The position numbers were made by a program, and so were the translations under genes. The notes beneath the pieces are model-generated. The model did no database searches. It saw nothing but the letters and a program-made list of their open reading frames with translations, and was not told the DNA's origin. This document shows, one piece after another, positions 10,616 to 23,627 of a DNA stretch of 64,000 nt; positions within the stretch are counted from its first letter, which is position 1, and every line of letters begins with the position of its first letter. The stretch comes from Sabethes cyaneus (lineage: Eukaryota; Arthropoda; Insecta; Diptera; Culicidae), in NCBI RefSeq assembly GCF_943734655.1, contig NC_071353.1:150736179-150800178 (forward strand). The letters run 5' to 3'.

Positions 10616-10760
10616 CAATTTTAATTTCAACATTCTCGTTTTAATTGGCTGTCAGTCTATTGATAGTAGAACAGATTTTGTAATCTTTCCAACGTTTCAA
10701 CTGTGTATTTCAGTCTTCTTCAGGGATTTAATACTGTCTGCTCTTTGTCAAGTAGAAAGC
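10616..10760 (-). mobile_element. Partial palindromic element with hammerhead-like core
   Basis: It shares a long stretch with the left half of the palindrome at 29725-29925: TGTCAGTCT, AGAACAGA(T/C)TTTGTA, then CAACGTTTCAACTG/CGACGTTTCGACT and CAGTCTT. On the minus strand it reads CTGAAGA (complement of 10717-10723), a 5-bp stem with a 7-base loop, and then GAAAC (complement of 10694-10698). That is the order of conserved boxes of a hammerhead ribozyme (CUGANGA, stem II, GAAA). I see no convincing third stem with a cleavage site, so activity is doubtful. Confidence 0.45.
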
Positions 10761-10914
10761 CAAGTCTCGTAGAAATTATTTGTCGTTAAAATTGTTTTTG
10801 TCGCACATCTGTTATTTTGTCGAATTAACTGGATCATTGCACCCGTTTTTCCTGTATTTACACTGACGGCCTTACGTCCACTAACTGTTAGTGGAGACTG
10901 GACAGGAAAAACAC
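10761..10914. other. Short unique block with a 17-bp palindrome
   Basis: CCACTAACTGTTAGTGG at 10879-10895 is a palindrome of two 8-base arms around one base. No gene recognised; the block links two purine-rich arrays. Confidence 0.5.
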
Positions 10915-11508
10915 TGGAAACGAAACAGAAATGAAGCAAAATTATAGAAAAAAAGAAAGGACCCTAAAGAAAACGAGAAAGAAAATTAGGATAAACTAGT
11001 CAGGAAACGAGAAAAAATGGGCAACAAAGGAGAAAAACCGGAATGAAGAGAAGGAAAAGGAAAGGAGTTAATACGGGAGTAGAGTAGAGAAACGAGAATA
11101 GAAAAAGAAGACAGAGATTGAAAAAAATCAGGAAAAAAATAAAAATAGAACACAAAATGGGAATATCGGGATTCGGGATAAAACGAAAAAAAGCAGGAAA
11201 ACCAGAACATGATAAAAGGACTGTACAGACGAACTACAAAAAAAAACGAACAACGAATGAGCGAAAAACGGGAGAATGACGAGTTAAAACGTGAAAAAAG
11301 ACAAAAGCCAGGAATGTAAAAAAGACAAGAAGTCGAAAAGGGGTAGTAAATGACAAAGAACGAGACATAAAAAGAGAAGAAACGGTAAAACGGTAAAAGA
11401 AAGACGAAAAGCGGAACAGAGAAAGTTTAAATCTCAAGAAAAGGGTGAATTAAAAGAAACAATGAAAAACAATAGAAAACAGTTAGAACGAGTAGGAGAA
11501 TAAAAAAA
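10915..11508. repeat. Array C1b: purine-rich degenerate repeat
   Basis: The composition and words match 9160-10615. Several stretches look like a diverged duplicate of 9500-9950: for example GAATATCGGGATTCGGG here, near 11160-11176, against GAAATATCGGGAATCGGG near 9670-9687, each followed by ATAAAACGAAAAA. A segmental duplication within the array is likely. Confidence 0.75.
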
Positions 11509-12148
<640 letters not shown>

Positions 12149-12747
12149 TCCTATGTTCCTTATAGAATCGAAAGCTACTGAACCGATCGGCGTGAAAATT
12201 TGCATGTAGGGGTTTTGGGGCCAGGGAAGGTTCTCTCGATGGCAAAAGACCCCTCCCCCCACTAGGAGGGGGGGGGGGGGGCTCTCATACAAATCTATGC
12301 CTATAAAAATGGATTTTTGTCTGCCCGTATGTTCCTTATATAATCGAAAACTAATGAACTGATCGGCGTGAAAATTTGCATATAGGGGTTTTTGGAACCA
12401 GGGAAGGTTCTTATGATAGTTAGAGACCACTCCCCCTACAAAAAGGGGGGGCTCCCTTACAAATGAAACACAAATTTCTGCATAACTCGAGAACTAATCA
12501 AGCAACTGGAACAAAATTTTACACGTGGGTGTTTTTGGAGACAAGAATTTTTTCTATGGTGAATTGAGACCCCTCCCCACTTTAGGAGGGGGGCTCCTAT
12601 ACAAATGAAATACAAATCTCCTCATAACTCGAAAACTAATTAATCAAATGGAACCATATTTGGCATGTGGGTGTTTTTGGAGGCAGGAATTATTTTAATG
12701 ATGGTTTGAGACCCCTCACCCCTGTGGTAGGGGGATAAGGACTCTCA
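12149..12747 (-). mobile_element. Helentron-like tandem-unit element, copy 1
   Basis: Four diverged tandem units of about 140-180 bp. Each contains a word like ATAACTCGA(G/A)AACTAAT, a GTGTTTTTGGAG-like word, and an inverted C/G-rich pair (CCCCTCCC...GGGAGGGG style). The first two units carry a terminal-type sequence: CTTATAGAATCGAAA and GATCGGCGTGAAAATTTGCAT. A GTCTGCCCGTATGTTCC remnant near 12318 suggests that the element end was duplicated. Microsatellite plus minisatellite plus conserved ends resembles Helentron-associated non-autonomous elements of insects. Confidence 0.6.
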
Positions 12748-12910
12748 TTGTGACATTTCTGTACCATTTTCGATTTGCTCTTTTATGCCTTTTTGTTTTT
12801 GTTTTTTATTTCAATTTTCGTATAATTTGTATTATTTTTATGTTTTTCTTGTATCACTTTATGGCATTTTTGTATCATTTTGATTAGTTTCCTGTTACTT
12901 TTGTATACAG
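12748..12910. repeat. T-rich array, B-like
   Basis: Short continuation of TTTTTGTATCATTTT-type repeats, like 8230-9062. It begins directly at the end of the tandem-unit element. Confidence 0.6.
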
Positions 12911-13009
12911 TGGGATTTAGATTTTGGTAACAAAAGTATTCGTAATTATAGAATGTTTCCAAACGTTCACTGCCCTAACGAAGACGCTCGTAAATAATTT
13001 TTAATTATT

Positions 13010-13270
13010 CTAAATTTTTGTCCACAAGAGCAACGCATACGATTAAGCATTACAGTAGAAAGTTGCGAAAATTATTTTTGGCATTCGCCATTGTGCTACG
13101 GTGAAAAGAGGTTGATACACCGACATTTGCTGTTTTTCCTGTCATCGAGCATTAGTCGCTAGCCGCCGACCATTACGGTTATTGTGGCGTAATTTTTGAC
13201 GAAGCGTTGACACTGCGAGTTTCTGTACAGCAAACATCAGTAGCTGACTTGCCAACTATAAAAATCAAAA
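13010..13270 (+). repeat. Diverged dispersed repeat R-alpha, copy 2
   Basis: Aligns with 7703-7955. Both copies adjoin T-rich array, but on opposite sides, which suggests that the repeat and the array were moved together or rearranged. A weaker partial match (GCATTCGGCATTGTGCTGTCG) lies at about 27128-27148. Confidence 0.55.
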
Positions 13271-15664
13271 AAAAAACAAACATTTATCATTATAAAACTC
13301 AATCGTCTAAGGTAGTGTATTGACAGTGGATTGAATTTACAGCTTAGTATTCTACTGGCGAGCCAGCCAGCAATAGATTACCGTTCGTGGCGAAGGTTCA
13401 TACAACTACAGCACCAACAACGGGTTAATCGTTTTGGTGGTTGGTCGCTTCTCACAAAAAATCTCATAGATAAACCAGCTTTGCTGGTACTGGTAGATAC
13501 TGGACGATTTCTCGCGTGCTGTGCCCATATGGGGGCACTTCGAAAGTAAACAAATAAATCAATTACATACTCGAGCGAGCGGCATGGCAAAGCATCCTGG
13601 CGCGCGCGCTGACCGCCTTTGAAAGATGCTGCTGTGCAGGGCAGTGCATCGAATGAGTCGAGTGGTGAGAGTTGGGCGAGCGGAAAAATATATTAATCGA
13701 CCTGTTCGGTCGGGTGGCAATGATTTATCAAGTGGCCCCCGAGTCAGCACAGCATTCATTTTCAGGGGCGAGTTTATTTGAAGAGCTGCGGTCACCGGTC
13801 CACCGACCGTTCGGATTCGGATCGCGGTTCCAGTGCACAGATGGTGGGTGTTGGTTGTTGGCCATTTGTTGCTGAAAGGTGGGGGATGAGATTATCGTTG
13901 GAGGTTTTCCTTTCTCTGACTAGACAAAGCCATGGGAATGGCTTGTGGGAAATTTGAAACAAAGTTTTATGTTTGCTTTCCAGAACTAAAATCCATTTCG
14001 TTATAGTTTGCTTACCTTTTTGAAAGCAAAACACTTCGGAACTCTGCTCTGACAATTTCAATAGCCGGAGAACTGGTTGTGTCTTGGTTCGTTCAGCCAT
14101 TTGACTCTTCAATGCTGACGGAACATGTCCGCTCGCAAGGAATTTCTGCTTCAGCTTTTCCCAGCATGGGAAATTCTTTGTTTGTCTGGCCTATCCAAAC
14201 ATGGATAAATGATGTTTTCTTTTGTTCATCTCTTCTGACCCGTTCACCGGCATTTTCCGACGACCCTGGCATGTCACTATACTCTCGGCTCCGAAGGAGA
14301 CACTCCAGTAAAGCATTCTTCACTCTGCCAGCCGGAGCTAGCTAAGGTTCGCTACTGTGTCCCATGGCAAGGAGTAACACCATCTTGCCTCTTAGCCAGA
14401 AGCCATGAATGTGTGTATACAGGGAAACAAATCTACCAGAAAAATTGCAGCAAGGCACATTTTCAAACATTCGGTTCCTGGCCTGGCCTGCCATTCCGAG
14501 TAGTCATCCTGGAGCCTGAGCCCGAGCACCGAAGGAAATTTTCCTTCATTCCTTCAGTCGCAGAACAAAATGTTCAACGGCTGTTGTCAGCTGTCAATTG
14601 TGTGTCAAACCACACAAACAATACTTGCCTGTCAGATTATTCAAAAGAAAGAAGAAGAAAAAAACGAATATTTCCTTTTCCTTCTGTGGTTGTTCAAAGG
14701 AAAATCTTTCACACAGCCAGTGTATCATATAATATGCCTCAATCCAGCAACAGGATTCAGCTACGGTCGTAAATTGAATCCCAACATCGTCTTAAACCAC
14801 CCCTCCTTTCACATCACCCCCAATCCAGGTGGGATTCTCTTCGTTCAAAAGACCCCCCCTCATCCGTAGTGGTGCTTTCTTTTCTTTCTACGAAACACAC
14901 CTGCCAGTAATCTCATCTCAGCGAAAGGTCCGCATCCTGTTGCGGAAAAACAGCAAACCCTTTCCAATAAGGCTCCGGTATCAGAGTTGGTATTAAAATG
15001 AAAATAAGGCACCGTTCCGAGTCGGCAGAGGCGCAAAGGTCGGCCGACTTTGAAGTTCTGATAAAGCAAAAAAAAAAACCTAGAAAAATAAAGGAGTAAA
15101 AAACACGTTCCGTGTCTCTGCCGCCTCCTCCTCGTTCTAGGATGCGCGAGAGGGAGGGTGTGCTGTGGAGGATTACTTACCGATGAATGTGATATTGTGA
15201 TAATAATCGTTAAGCAGCTTAGAGAGCACACCACGGCACGGCACGGCCACGGGTTTCGGGCTCTTGTTTTGGGTTCACGCGAACGCGAACGAGCTGTCAT
15301 TTCAAAAGTGTGGCAAGTAAACAATTTGTGTTCGGGAGAAACACTCTAAAACCAGAAAGGGAATTGAAATAGAGAGTGTTCCGGGAATTCGGAACCCGGG
15401 TGAGCATTTGAATACGGGATAAGAACAACGGGGGGTTTACATTGGATGGATACGAGGATCAAAGGGTCCGGGTGTGTTGTGACAAACAGTTTTTCCCCCT
15501 CGGGCGGAAGAAAACAATGCAAATGGTTTCCATTTCATTTTCCAAGCTGGCATGGATTATTATAAACAGAGTGTGCAAATTGCACACGCCTCTGGGTGAT
15601 GAATTTTTAATTGTCGGTCCATACGCACAGTTTCCCATGACTTGTATTCGAAAAGATGAGGGTT
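13271..15664. other. Unique-looking sequence, 2.4 kb
   Basis: Mixed base composition with CpG-containing patches (13560-13870, 15100-15340) and ordinary AT content elsewhere. Several ORFs of 60-154 codons occur, but none shows a recognisable domain, periodic codon bias or splice context that I could defend. This may be intergenic or intronic single-copy DNA. Confidence 0.4.
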
Positions 15665-18600
15665 AAACAATTTTGATCCTATTTTAGTCCAATTTTGGTT
15701 AACTTTTGTTTTCAACTTTCACCGATTTCAGTTCAACTTTGGTTCAGTTGTGGTCCAATTTTGGTCCAACTTTGTACGAATTCCGGACTAATTTTGATCT
15801 ATTTTTGGTCCAAATTGAGTTCATTTTTGGTCCTAATTCAGTCCAACGTTTGGTCAGGTTTCGGTCCAATTATAACACAATTTTGGTCTACTTTTGGTTC
15901 AGTTGGTGGAATTTCGGTCCGATTTTGATCCAATTTTCGTATCATTTTGCCCAAAATTAAGTTCATTTTTGGTATAATTTTGATCTGGTTTCTGTCTATT
16001 CTAACTATTGTAAATTTTTGGTTAAATTTTGGTCCAGTCTTGCTCTTTTTTCCGTTATATTTTGGTACAAATTATAGTCTGACTGTAGTTCTATTTTTGC
16101 TCGATTTCGGCCCAGTTTTGGTAAAATTTTAGTAAAATTTTGTCCCAATTTTACTACAATGTCGATTCAATTTTGGTACAAATTATAGTCAAATTTGGTC
16201 CAGCTTTGATCCTATTTTCGTCCAGTTCTAGTCATATTTCCAGTTTTTCATTCAATTTTGGTTAACTTTTGATTCCATCTTTCTCCGATTTTAGATCAAC
16301 TTTGGTCCAGTTGTGGTCCAATTCTGGTCCAATTTTGATCCATTTTTAGTCCGAATTAAGTTCATTTTTGGTCCTAATTAAGTCCAACGTTTGGTCAGGT
16401 TTCAGTCCAATTAGTGTACAATTTTGGTCCACTTTTGAGCCAGTTGGTCGAATTTTGGTCCAATTTTCGTCTCATTTGGCCAACTTTTTATCTAATTTTA
16501 GCCCGGTTTTAGTCCTAGTTTGGTCAAATTTTAGTCCATTTTTCGTCCAGTTGTGGTTTATTTTTTGTCCAATTTTGGTTCGCAATTGGCCCAACTTTGT
16601 TCCAATTGTAATTCATTTTTAATCTATTTTTGAACCAAATTGAGTTCATTTTTGGTATAATTTTGATCTGGTTTCGGTCTAAGTATTGTAAATTGTTGGT
16701 TAAATTTTGGTCCAGTTTTGCTCTTATTTCTGTTAAATTTTGGTCCTAATTACAGTCTGATTTTAGTCCTATTTTTACTCGATTTCGGTCCAGTTTTGGT
16801 CAAAGTTTAGTACAAATTATAGCCCAATTTAGTCCAGCTTTCATCCAATTTTCGTCCAGTTTTAGTCATATTTTCAGTTTCTCGTTCAATATTGATCCAA
16901 TTTGGGTTAACTTTGGATTCCAACTCAACTTTGGTCCAGTTGTGGCCAATTTTGTTCCGTTTCCGGTCCAATTTTGATTCATTTTTGGTCCAAATTAATT
17001 TCGTTTTTGGTTCTTATTTAGTCCAACGTTTGTCAGGTTTCGGTCCAATTATTATACAATTTTAGTCTACTTTTGGTTCAGTTGGACGAATTTCGGTACA
17101 AAATAATTTTTGGTCAAATTTTAGTACAGTTTTGGAAACTTTGTTCCAATGCCGGTCCAATTTTGATCTATTTTTTGCTCGAATTAAGTACAGTTTTAGT
17201 CCTAATTTAGTCCAACGTTCGGTCAGGTTTTGGTCCAATTATAGTACAATTTTAGCCTTCTTTTGGTCCAGTTGGTGGAATTTCGATCTAATTTTGGTAC
17301 AAATTATAGAACAATTTGGTCCAATTTTGATTTAATTTTCGTCTCATTTTAGCCCCAATGCTGACCAACTTTTTAACTAACTTTAATCCAAGTTTTGTCT
17401 AACTTTAGTCCAATGTTCGTCCAGTTGTGGTCTATTTTTTGTCCGACTTGGGTCCGAGTTTGGCCGGTTTAGAACTTCGTTCTAATTGTGATCAAATTTT
17501 AATCTATTGTAAATTTTTGGTTAAATTTTGGTCTGCTTTTTGGTTCAATTTTGCTTTAATTTCTGTTCTGTTTTAGTCAAATTTTAGTAAAACTTTGGTA
17601 AAATTATGTCCCAATTTTACTACAATGCCGATCCAATTTTGATTTGGTCCAATTTTAGTCCAATTTTAGTCGGTTTTAGTCTTAGTTTGGTCTAATTTTA
17701 GTCCAATGTTTGTCCGGTTGTGGTCTATTTTTTGTCCAATTTTGGTCCGCAATTGGCCCACCTTTGTTGTGATCCATCTCTAATCTTTTTTGGACCAAAT
17801 TAAGTTCATTTTGGTTTAATTTTGTTCTGGTTTCGGTCCAACTATTGTAAATTTTGGGTTAAATTTTGGCCCAGGTTTGCTCTTATTTCTGTTAAATGTT
17901 ATAGTCTGAATTTAGTCCTATTTTTGTTCGATTTCCAGGCCCAGTTTTGGTACAATTTTGGTAAAATTATGTCCCAATTTTACTACAATGTCGATCCAAT
18001 TTTGAAACAAATTATAGTCCAATTTACGTCCAGTTCTAGTCATATTTTCAGTTTTTCATTAAATTTTGGGCCAATTTTGGTTAACTTTTGATTCCAACTC
18101 AACTTTGGACCAGTTGTGGCCCAAATTTGTTCCAATTCCGGCCCAACTTTGATCGATTTTTGGTCCAAATTAAGTTAATTTGTAGTCCTAATTTATTCCA
18201 ACGTTGGTTATGTTTCGGTTCAGTTACAGTACAATTTTGGTCTGCTTTTGGTCCAGTTGGACAAATTTCGGTACAAAATATAGCTTTATATTACTTCTAC
18301 TTTTGTTCAGCTTCTGTCCAATTTTGGTCCAATTTTAGTACAATTTTGGTAAGATTTTGGACGACTTTTGGTTCAGTTTTACTACAATCTCAGCCCAACT
18401 ATAATTAAATTTTCGTCCCATTTTGACACAATATGGACCAATTTCGAATGCAATTTTGGTCCAGTTTCAATCCAATCTTGCTTCAATTTTGGTCGGATTT
18501 GGACCCAACTTTAAATTGGAAAATTTTTGGGTAAAATTTGACCTAAGTGTGATCCAGTTTTGCTCTAATTTTGGCCCTAATTAACGTCCGATTTGGTCCA

Positions 18601-20167
18601 ACGCTGACCCAACTTTCGTCCCATTTTGGTCCAATCCTAATCCAATTTTGGCCCGGTTTTGGTCCAATTTTGGTCTACTTCGGTTCAATGTTTTGGTCTT
18701 GCTGTGATCTATTTTTTGTCCAATATTGTTCTAATTTTGATTCGATTTTGACCCAACTTTGTTTTAATGTTGATCAATTTTTAATCTATTCTTGATCCAT
18801 ATTAAGTTCATTTTTGGTCCTGGTTTAGTCCAACGTTTGCCAGGTCTCGGATCGCTTATAGTACAATTTTGGTCTACTTTCGGTTCAGTTGATCGAATTT
18901 AGGTACAAAATATAGCTAAAAATTTGTTATATTTTTGTTCATCTTTTGTACAATTTTGGTCCAATTTTAGTATAGTTTTAGTAAGATTTTAGACGAATTT
19001 TGGTGCAGTTTTGCTACAATTTCAGCCGAACTTTAATAAAATTTTCGTTGTATTTTGATACAGTTCTGATTAATTTTAAATACAATTTTAGTCTAATTGC
19101 AATCCAATCTTGATTCAATTTTGATCCGTTTATGACCCAACTATGTTCTAACTTTGGTTTGATTTTGGTTTAGTTTTGGCCCGAAATAATCCAGCTTCGA
19201 TCCAGTTTCGGCCTAATTTAGTAAATTTTTGCTTTACTGTTGGTCCAGTTTTGCTCTAATTTCGGTCTAATTTTGGTAGGTACTAATTATAGTCCAATTT
19301 GGTCCAGCTTTGATCCAACTTTCGTCCCATTTTGGTTCAATATTAATCCAATTTTGGCCAGATTTTAGTTCAATTTTGGTCTACTTTTGGTCTAATGTTC
19401 ACCTTGTTGTGGTCTATTTTAAGTCCAATTTTAATCTGAATTTGGTTTAACCTTGATCCATTTTTAATTTATTTTTGGACTAAACTAAGTTCTGTTTTGT
19501 CCTGTTTTAGTCCAACGTTTGTCAAGTTTCGGTTCGCTTATAGTACAATTTTGATCTACTTTTGATCCAGTTGGTCGAATTTCGGTACAAAATATAGCCT
19601 AATTTTAGTCCTATTTTCATTCGGCCTTTGCATTTTGCTACAGTGCAGTTAAGATTTTGGGCTACTTTTGATCGAGTTTTACTACAATTTCCGTCATACT
19701 TTGGGTCAACTTTCATTTTATTTTGATACAATTTTAGTCAGTTTTCAATACAATTTTTGGTCCAATTTCAATCCAATCTTGATTCAATTTTAGTCCGATT
19801 TTAGTCCAAATGTGTGCCAATTTCGATTTGCTTTTGATCTATCTTTGGTGCAAATTTGGTCCATATTTTGTGTAATTTTAATCCAGCTTTAATCAAGTTT
19901 CGGTCTAATTTAGTATATTCACTTAGTTTTGGTCCAGTTTTGCTCTAAATTCGGTCTAATTTTGACCCTAATTATAGTCCAATTTGGTCCACTTTCGATC
20001 CAATTTTCGTCTCATTTTGGTCCAATGTGTATCCAATTTTGGCCCGGTTTTAGAATAATTTTAGTCTGCTGTGGTTCATGTTTTGTTCAATTTTGTTCCA
20101 ACTTTGATCCGAATTTGGCCCAACTTTATTCCAATTTTGTTCCATTTTTAATCTAGTTTTGGACTAA

Positions 20168-20400
20168 ATGGTCGGTTTTAAATTAATGGTCGGCACAAAA
20201 TTTAAAAAAATAAGTTTATGACAGCAAACGATCAACGATTTGCTACATTTGACTCTAGTTGGATTACATAAATGGTGAGACGATTTCGGACCATTGATAG
20301 CCATTGACAAACATGCCAGAATAGCAAATTTTGATTTCGTTTTGCTCGAAATCTCTATTTTGTCACTTGGCTCGGTTCACGTGATTTAACGCCGAACAAA
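20168..20400. other. Non-array block inside array D
   Basis: About 230 bases without the repeat unit. It starts with two GGTCGG words and includes GATCAACGATTTGCTAC and TTCACGTGATTTAACG. I see no inverted ends or tRNA boxes. It could be an old insertion or surviving single-copy DNA. Confidence 0.5.
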
Positions 20401-21920
20401 TTAAGTTCATTTTTGATCCTGTTTTAGTCCAACGGTTGTCAAGTTTCGGTTCGATTACAGTACAATTTTGATCTACTTTTGGTCCAGTTGGTCGACTTTT
20501 GGTACAAATTCTAGCCTAATTTTAGTCCTATTTTAATTCGGTCTCTGTTCAATTTCGTTCCAACTTTAGTCAAATAAGATTTTAGACTACTTTTGGACCA
20601 GTGTTACTACAATTTCCATCCAACTTTGGTTTAACTTTCGTCTTGTTTTACAATTTTAGCCAGTTTTACAATTTGGTTCAATTTCAATAAAATCTTGATT
20701 CAATTTTGGTCCGTTTTTGGCCCAACTTTTTTTCAAATTTGAATTGATTTTGATCTGTTTTTGGTGCAAATTTTATTCTTTTTTTTTTAATTTTGACACA
20801 GCTTTAATCAAGTTTCGGTCTAATTTAGTTAAATTTTGGTTAAAATTTAGTCTGCTTTCGGTACAGTTTTGCTCTGATTGCGTCCTACTTTTGGTACTAA
20901 TTATTATCCACTTTGGTCCAACTGTCGTCCCATTTTGATCCAATTTTGAATTGATTTGAATTTGGCCCAGTTTTAGTTCAATTTCGGTCTACTTTTAGTC
21001 CTATGTTTGTCTTGTTGTGGTCCATTTTTCCATCTGTTTTTGGACTTAATTAGGTTCATTTTTGGTCCTGTTTTAGTCCAATGGTTGTCAAGTTTTCTGT
21101 TTAATTATAGTACAATTTATATCTACTTTTGGTCCAGTTGGTCGACTTTTGGTACAAATTATTACCTAAGTTTAGTCCTATTTTCCTTCAACCTTTGCAC
21201 AAAGTTGGTCAAATTTTTGTACAGTGTTGGTAAGATTTTGGACTACTGTTGATCCAGTTTTACTACAATTTCCGTCCAACTTTGGTTCAACTTTCGTCCA
21301 ACTTCAATCCAATCTTGATTCAATTTTGGTCCGATTTTGACCCAACTGTGTTCCAACTTCGATTTGATTTTGATCTATTTTTGGTCCAAATTTGATCCTT
21401 ATCTTATTTGATTTTTATCCAGCTTTGATCAAATTTCGGTCTAATGTAGTAAAATTTTGGTTAAAATTTGGTCTACTTTCAGTCCAATTTTGCTATGATT
21501 TTGGTCTAATTTTAGTACTAATTAAAGTCCAATTTGGTCCAATTCAAAAGTCCAATTTGGTGATTCGATTTCCGTCTTATTTTGGTCCAATATTCATCCT
21601 TAACTTTTTGGCTAACTTTTAATCAAATTTTGTCCCGGTTTTCGTTCAATTTAGGTCTAGTTGTAGTCCAATATTCATCCTGTTGTGGTCAATTTGTTGT
21701 CCAATTTTGTTCAAATTTTGATTTCAGTCCAATATTGGTTCAATTTTTGTCCAATTTCTTTTGACTATTTTTTGTCCAATTTTGTTCCAATTTTTATTCC
21801 GAATTCGGCCCACCTTTGTTCCAATTTTAATCCATTTTAATCTATTTTTGAACTAAATTAAATTCATTTTCAGTCTTGTTTTCGTTCCACCTTTGTCAAA
21901 TTTCGGTTCGATTGTAATGC

Positions 21921-22176
21921 AATTCTCGGGTAATTTTTCAAATAAACCTATGTGACAATGAGAGATTCTCTTCGCGTCTCCTCTCTTTCGCTTTTTACGG
22001 CTATATAAATCCAGAGAAAAAGTTTTCAAAACATTTGGCTAGTGACTTCGGCAATCGATTCATCCAAAGCTGGAGTGTTAAAATGCATTAGTATCGTCGT
22101 AAACAGCAGAGGAGAGGAGACACGAAGAGAATCTCTCATTGTCATATAGGTCTATTTGAAAAATTACCCGAGAATT
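21921..22176. mobile_element. MITE family 2, about 248 bp with 60-bp inverted ends
   Basis: The body begins CTCGGGTAATTTTTCAAATA (from 21925) and ends with its complement at 22172. The arms, 21925-21985 and 22112-22172, are about 60 bases and nearly identical. AATT flanks both sides. Removing the element plus one AATT restores a normal array-D sequence (GCAATTTTGATG), which supports insertion with a 4-bp target duplication. The 126-base centre has a CTATATAAAT word but no ORF. Confidence 0.85.
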
Positions 22177-22905
22177 TTGATGTCTTTTTGGTACAGCTGG
22201 TCGAATTTCGGCACAAAATATAGCCTTTAGTTCGCTTTTTATTACGCCTCTGTTAAATTTCGGTCCAATTTTGGTTAAATTTTAGTACAGTTTTACTACA
22301 ATTTCGGTCCAACTTTAGTTCAATTTTGGTCTAGCTTTGGTCTAATTTTGTCCAAAAATAGTTACAGTTTTGGTTCATTTTCAGTTCAACTTTGGTCCGA
22401 TTTTAGCCAACTTTGTTACAATTTTGGTTTAATCTTGATCAATTCTTGTTCCAAATTAAGTTCATTTTTGGTTTAATTTTGGTCCAGCATTGGTCCGGTT
22501 TCGATCTAGCTATTGTATATTTTTGGTTAAAATTTGATTTGCTTATGATCCAGCTTTGCTCCAATTTCTGTTAAATTTTGGTACAAATCATAACCTAATT
22601 TCAATCCTATATTTGTTCTATTTTGACCCAATTTTGTTCAAATTTTGGTACAATTTTGGTAAAATTGTGGTGCAATTTTACTACAATATCCGTAAAATTT
22701 TGGTAAAAGTCATAGCTCAATTTGAGCCAAGTTTTGGCCAACTTTTAATCCAATTTTGGCCCGATTTTAGTTCAACTTTGGTCCAGTTGTGGTCTAAATC
22801 TGATCGAATTTTATTCCAATTTTACTCCTGTTTTATTTCAGTTGTGATCTAATTGTGGTCCATTTTAAGTCCAATTTTGCTTCAATTTTGGTCCGGTTTT
22901 GGTCC

Positions 22906-23627
22906 AAGCATGTAGGGCGCTATAACTTTGCACATCAGCGTTAATAAACGGTAAGAAATGCTTACCAATTCAGGGAAGCTATTGGCTCGTTTCATTGCGT
23001 CCGATTTTTATTTTCAGGTTTATTAAATTCAAGTTTGTCAAGGGATTTTCGAAGCACCGTAAATCTCGCATGTCCACAGTATTTTTTTTTCGATATAAAT
23101 TACCAAATGATGGCTCTTTATGGTTTACCAATACTATTAGATCTAATTGATAAAAAAAAGGTGCATTTTTGACCTTAATTTTCGTGTAATTACTGGTTTT
23201 CGAATATCCATCTAATTTAACATCGTTTGCTTTAGTGCCTCGCTCGTTGCATTTTTCTGGCAGCGGTTGTTTTGGAAGGTCATTTTGAATTCACTTGAGC
23301 ACACCTAAAGATGATGCGCTTACAAACCGTGTATATTGAAGCGTCTTAAACAAGGTTTCTCGTGCGTTCGAGGCATGAGATCGATTACCTAGGAACATCC
23401 ATTATATGACTATCGAATATATGAATATGAATATATGGTACTACCACCTGCCTTAGCAGAACATCCGTTCATAGCAATGAGCCTATCATGTCAAAAAGAG
23501 TTGAACATATTCAGCGATTGGTCATGCTTCCCAACTCTTGTATGAAGGGCCAAAAGGGAATTGGTCGATAAGCAACATCACTTACACGTACCAGGGATTT
23601 AGAGAATCTCCTTCCAAGGGCTAAGTC
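22906..23627. other. Unique-looking sequence
   Basis: AT-rich sequence after the end of array D with no gene recognised. It contains the first copy of a 22-base direct repeat (23398-23419), whose second copy is at 24762-24783. Confidence 0.4.

Larger units (their letters stand above)
15665..22905. repeat. Array D: 7.2-kb degenerate ~11-bp repeat, core TTTTGGTCCAA
   Basis: The dominant unit is TTTTGGTCCAA, with variants such as TTTTAGTCCAA, TTTGATCCAA and TTCGGTCTAA, mostly in one orientation. Larger cassettes recur inside it. A block containing GTCCAACGTTTGGTCAGGTTTCGG followed by a one-sided AGTTGG(T/A)(C/G)GAATTTCGGTAC segment returns about every 0.5-1 kb (for example near 15840, 16383, 17211, 18195, 18830 and 19510), so there is a higher-order repeat. 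Every plus-strand ORF in the region is FGPILVQF-like low complexity, a by-product of the unit. Interruptions lie at 20168-20400 and 21921-22176. Confidence 0.9.

Noticed and set aside
15695..22852. Many FGPILVQF-like ORFs along array D
   Set aside because: Each is a translation of the 11-bp unit in one frame and they are regularly cut by stops. Period 11 is not a multiple of three, so no stable protein repeat is possible.
15665..22905. Regular short repeats reminiscent of a CRISPR array
   Set aside because: Units are 11 bp, diverged and without spacers, there are no cas genes, and the DNA is clearly from an animal genome.
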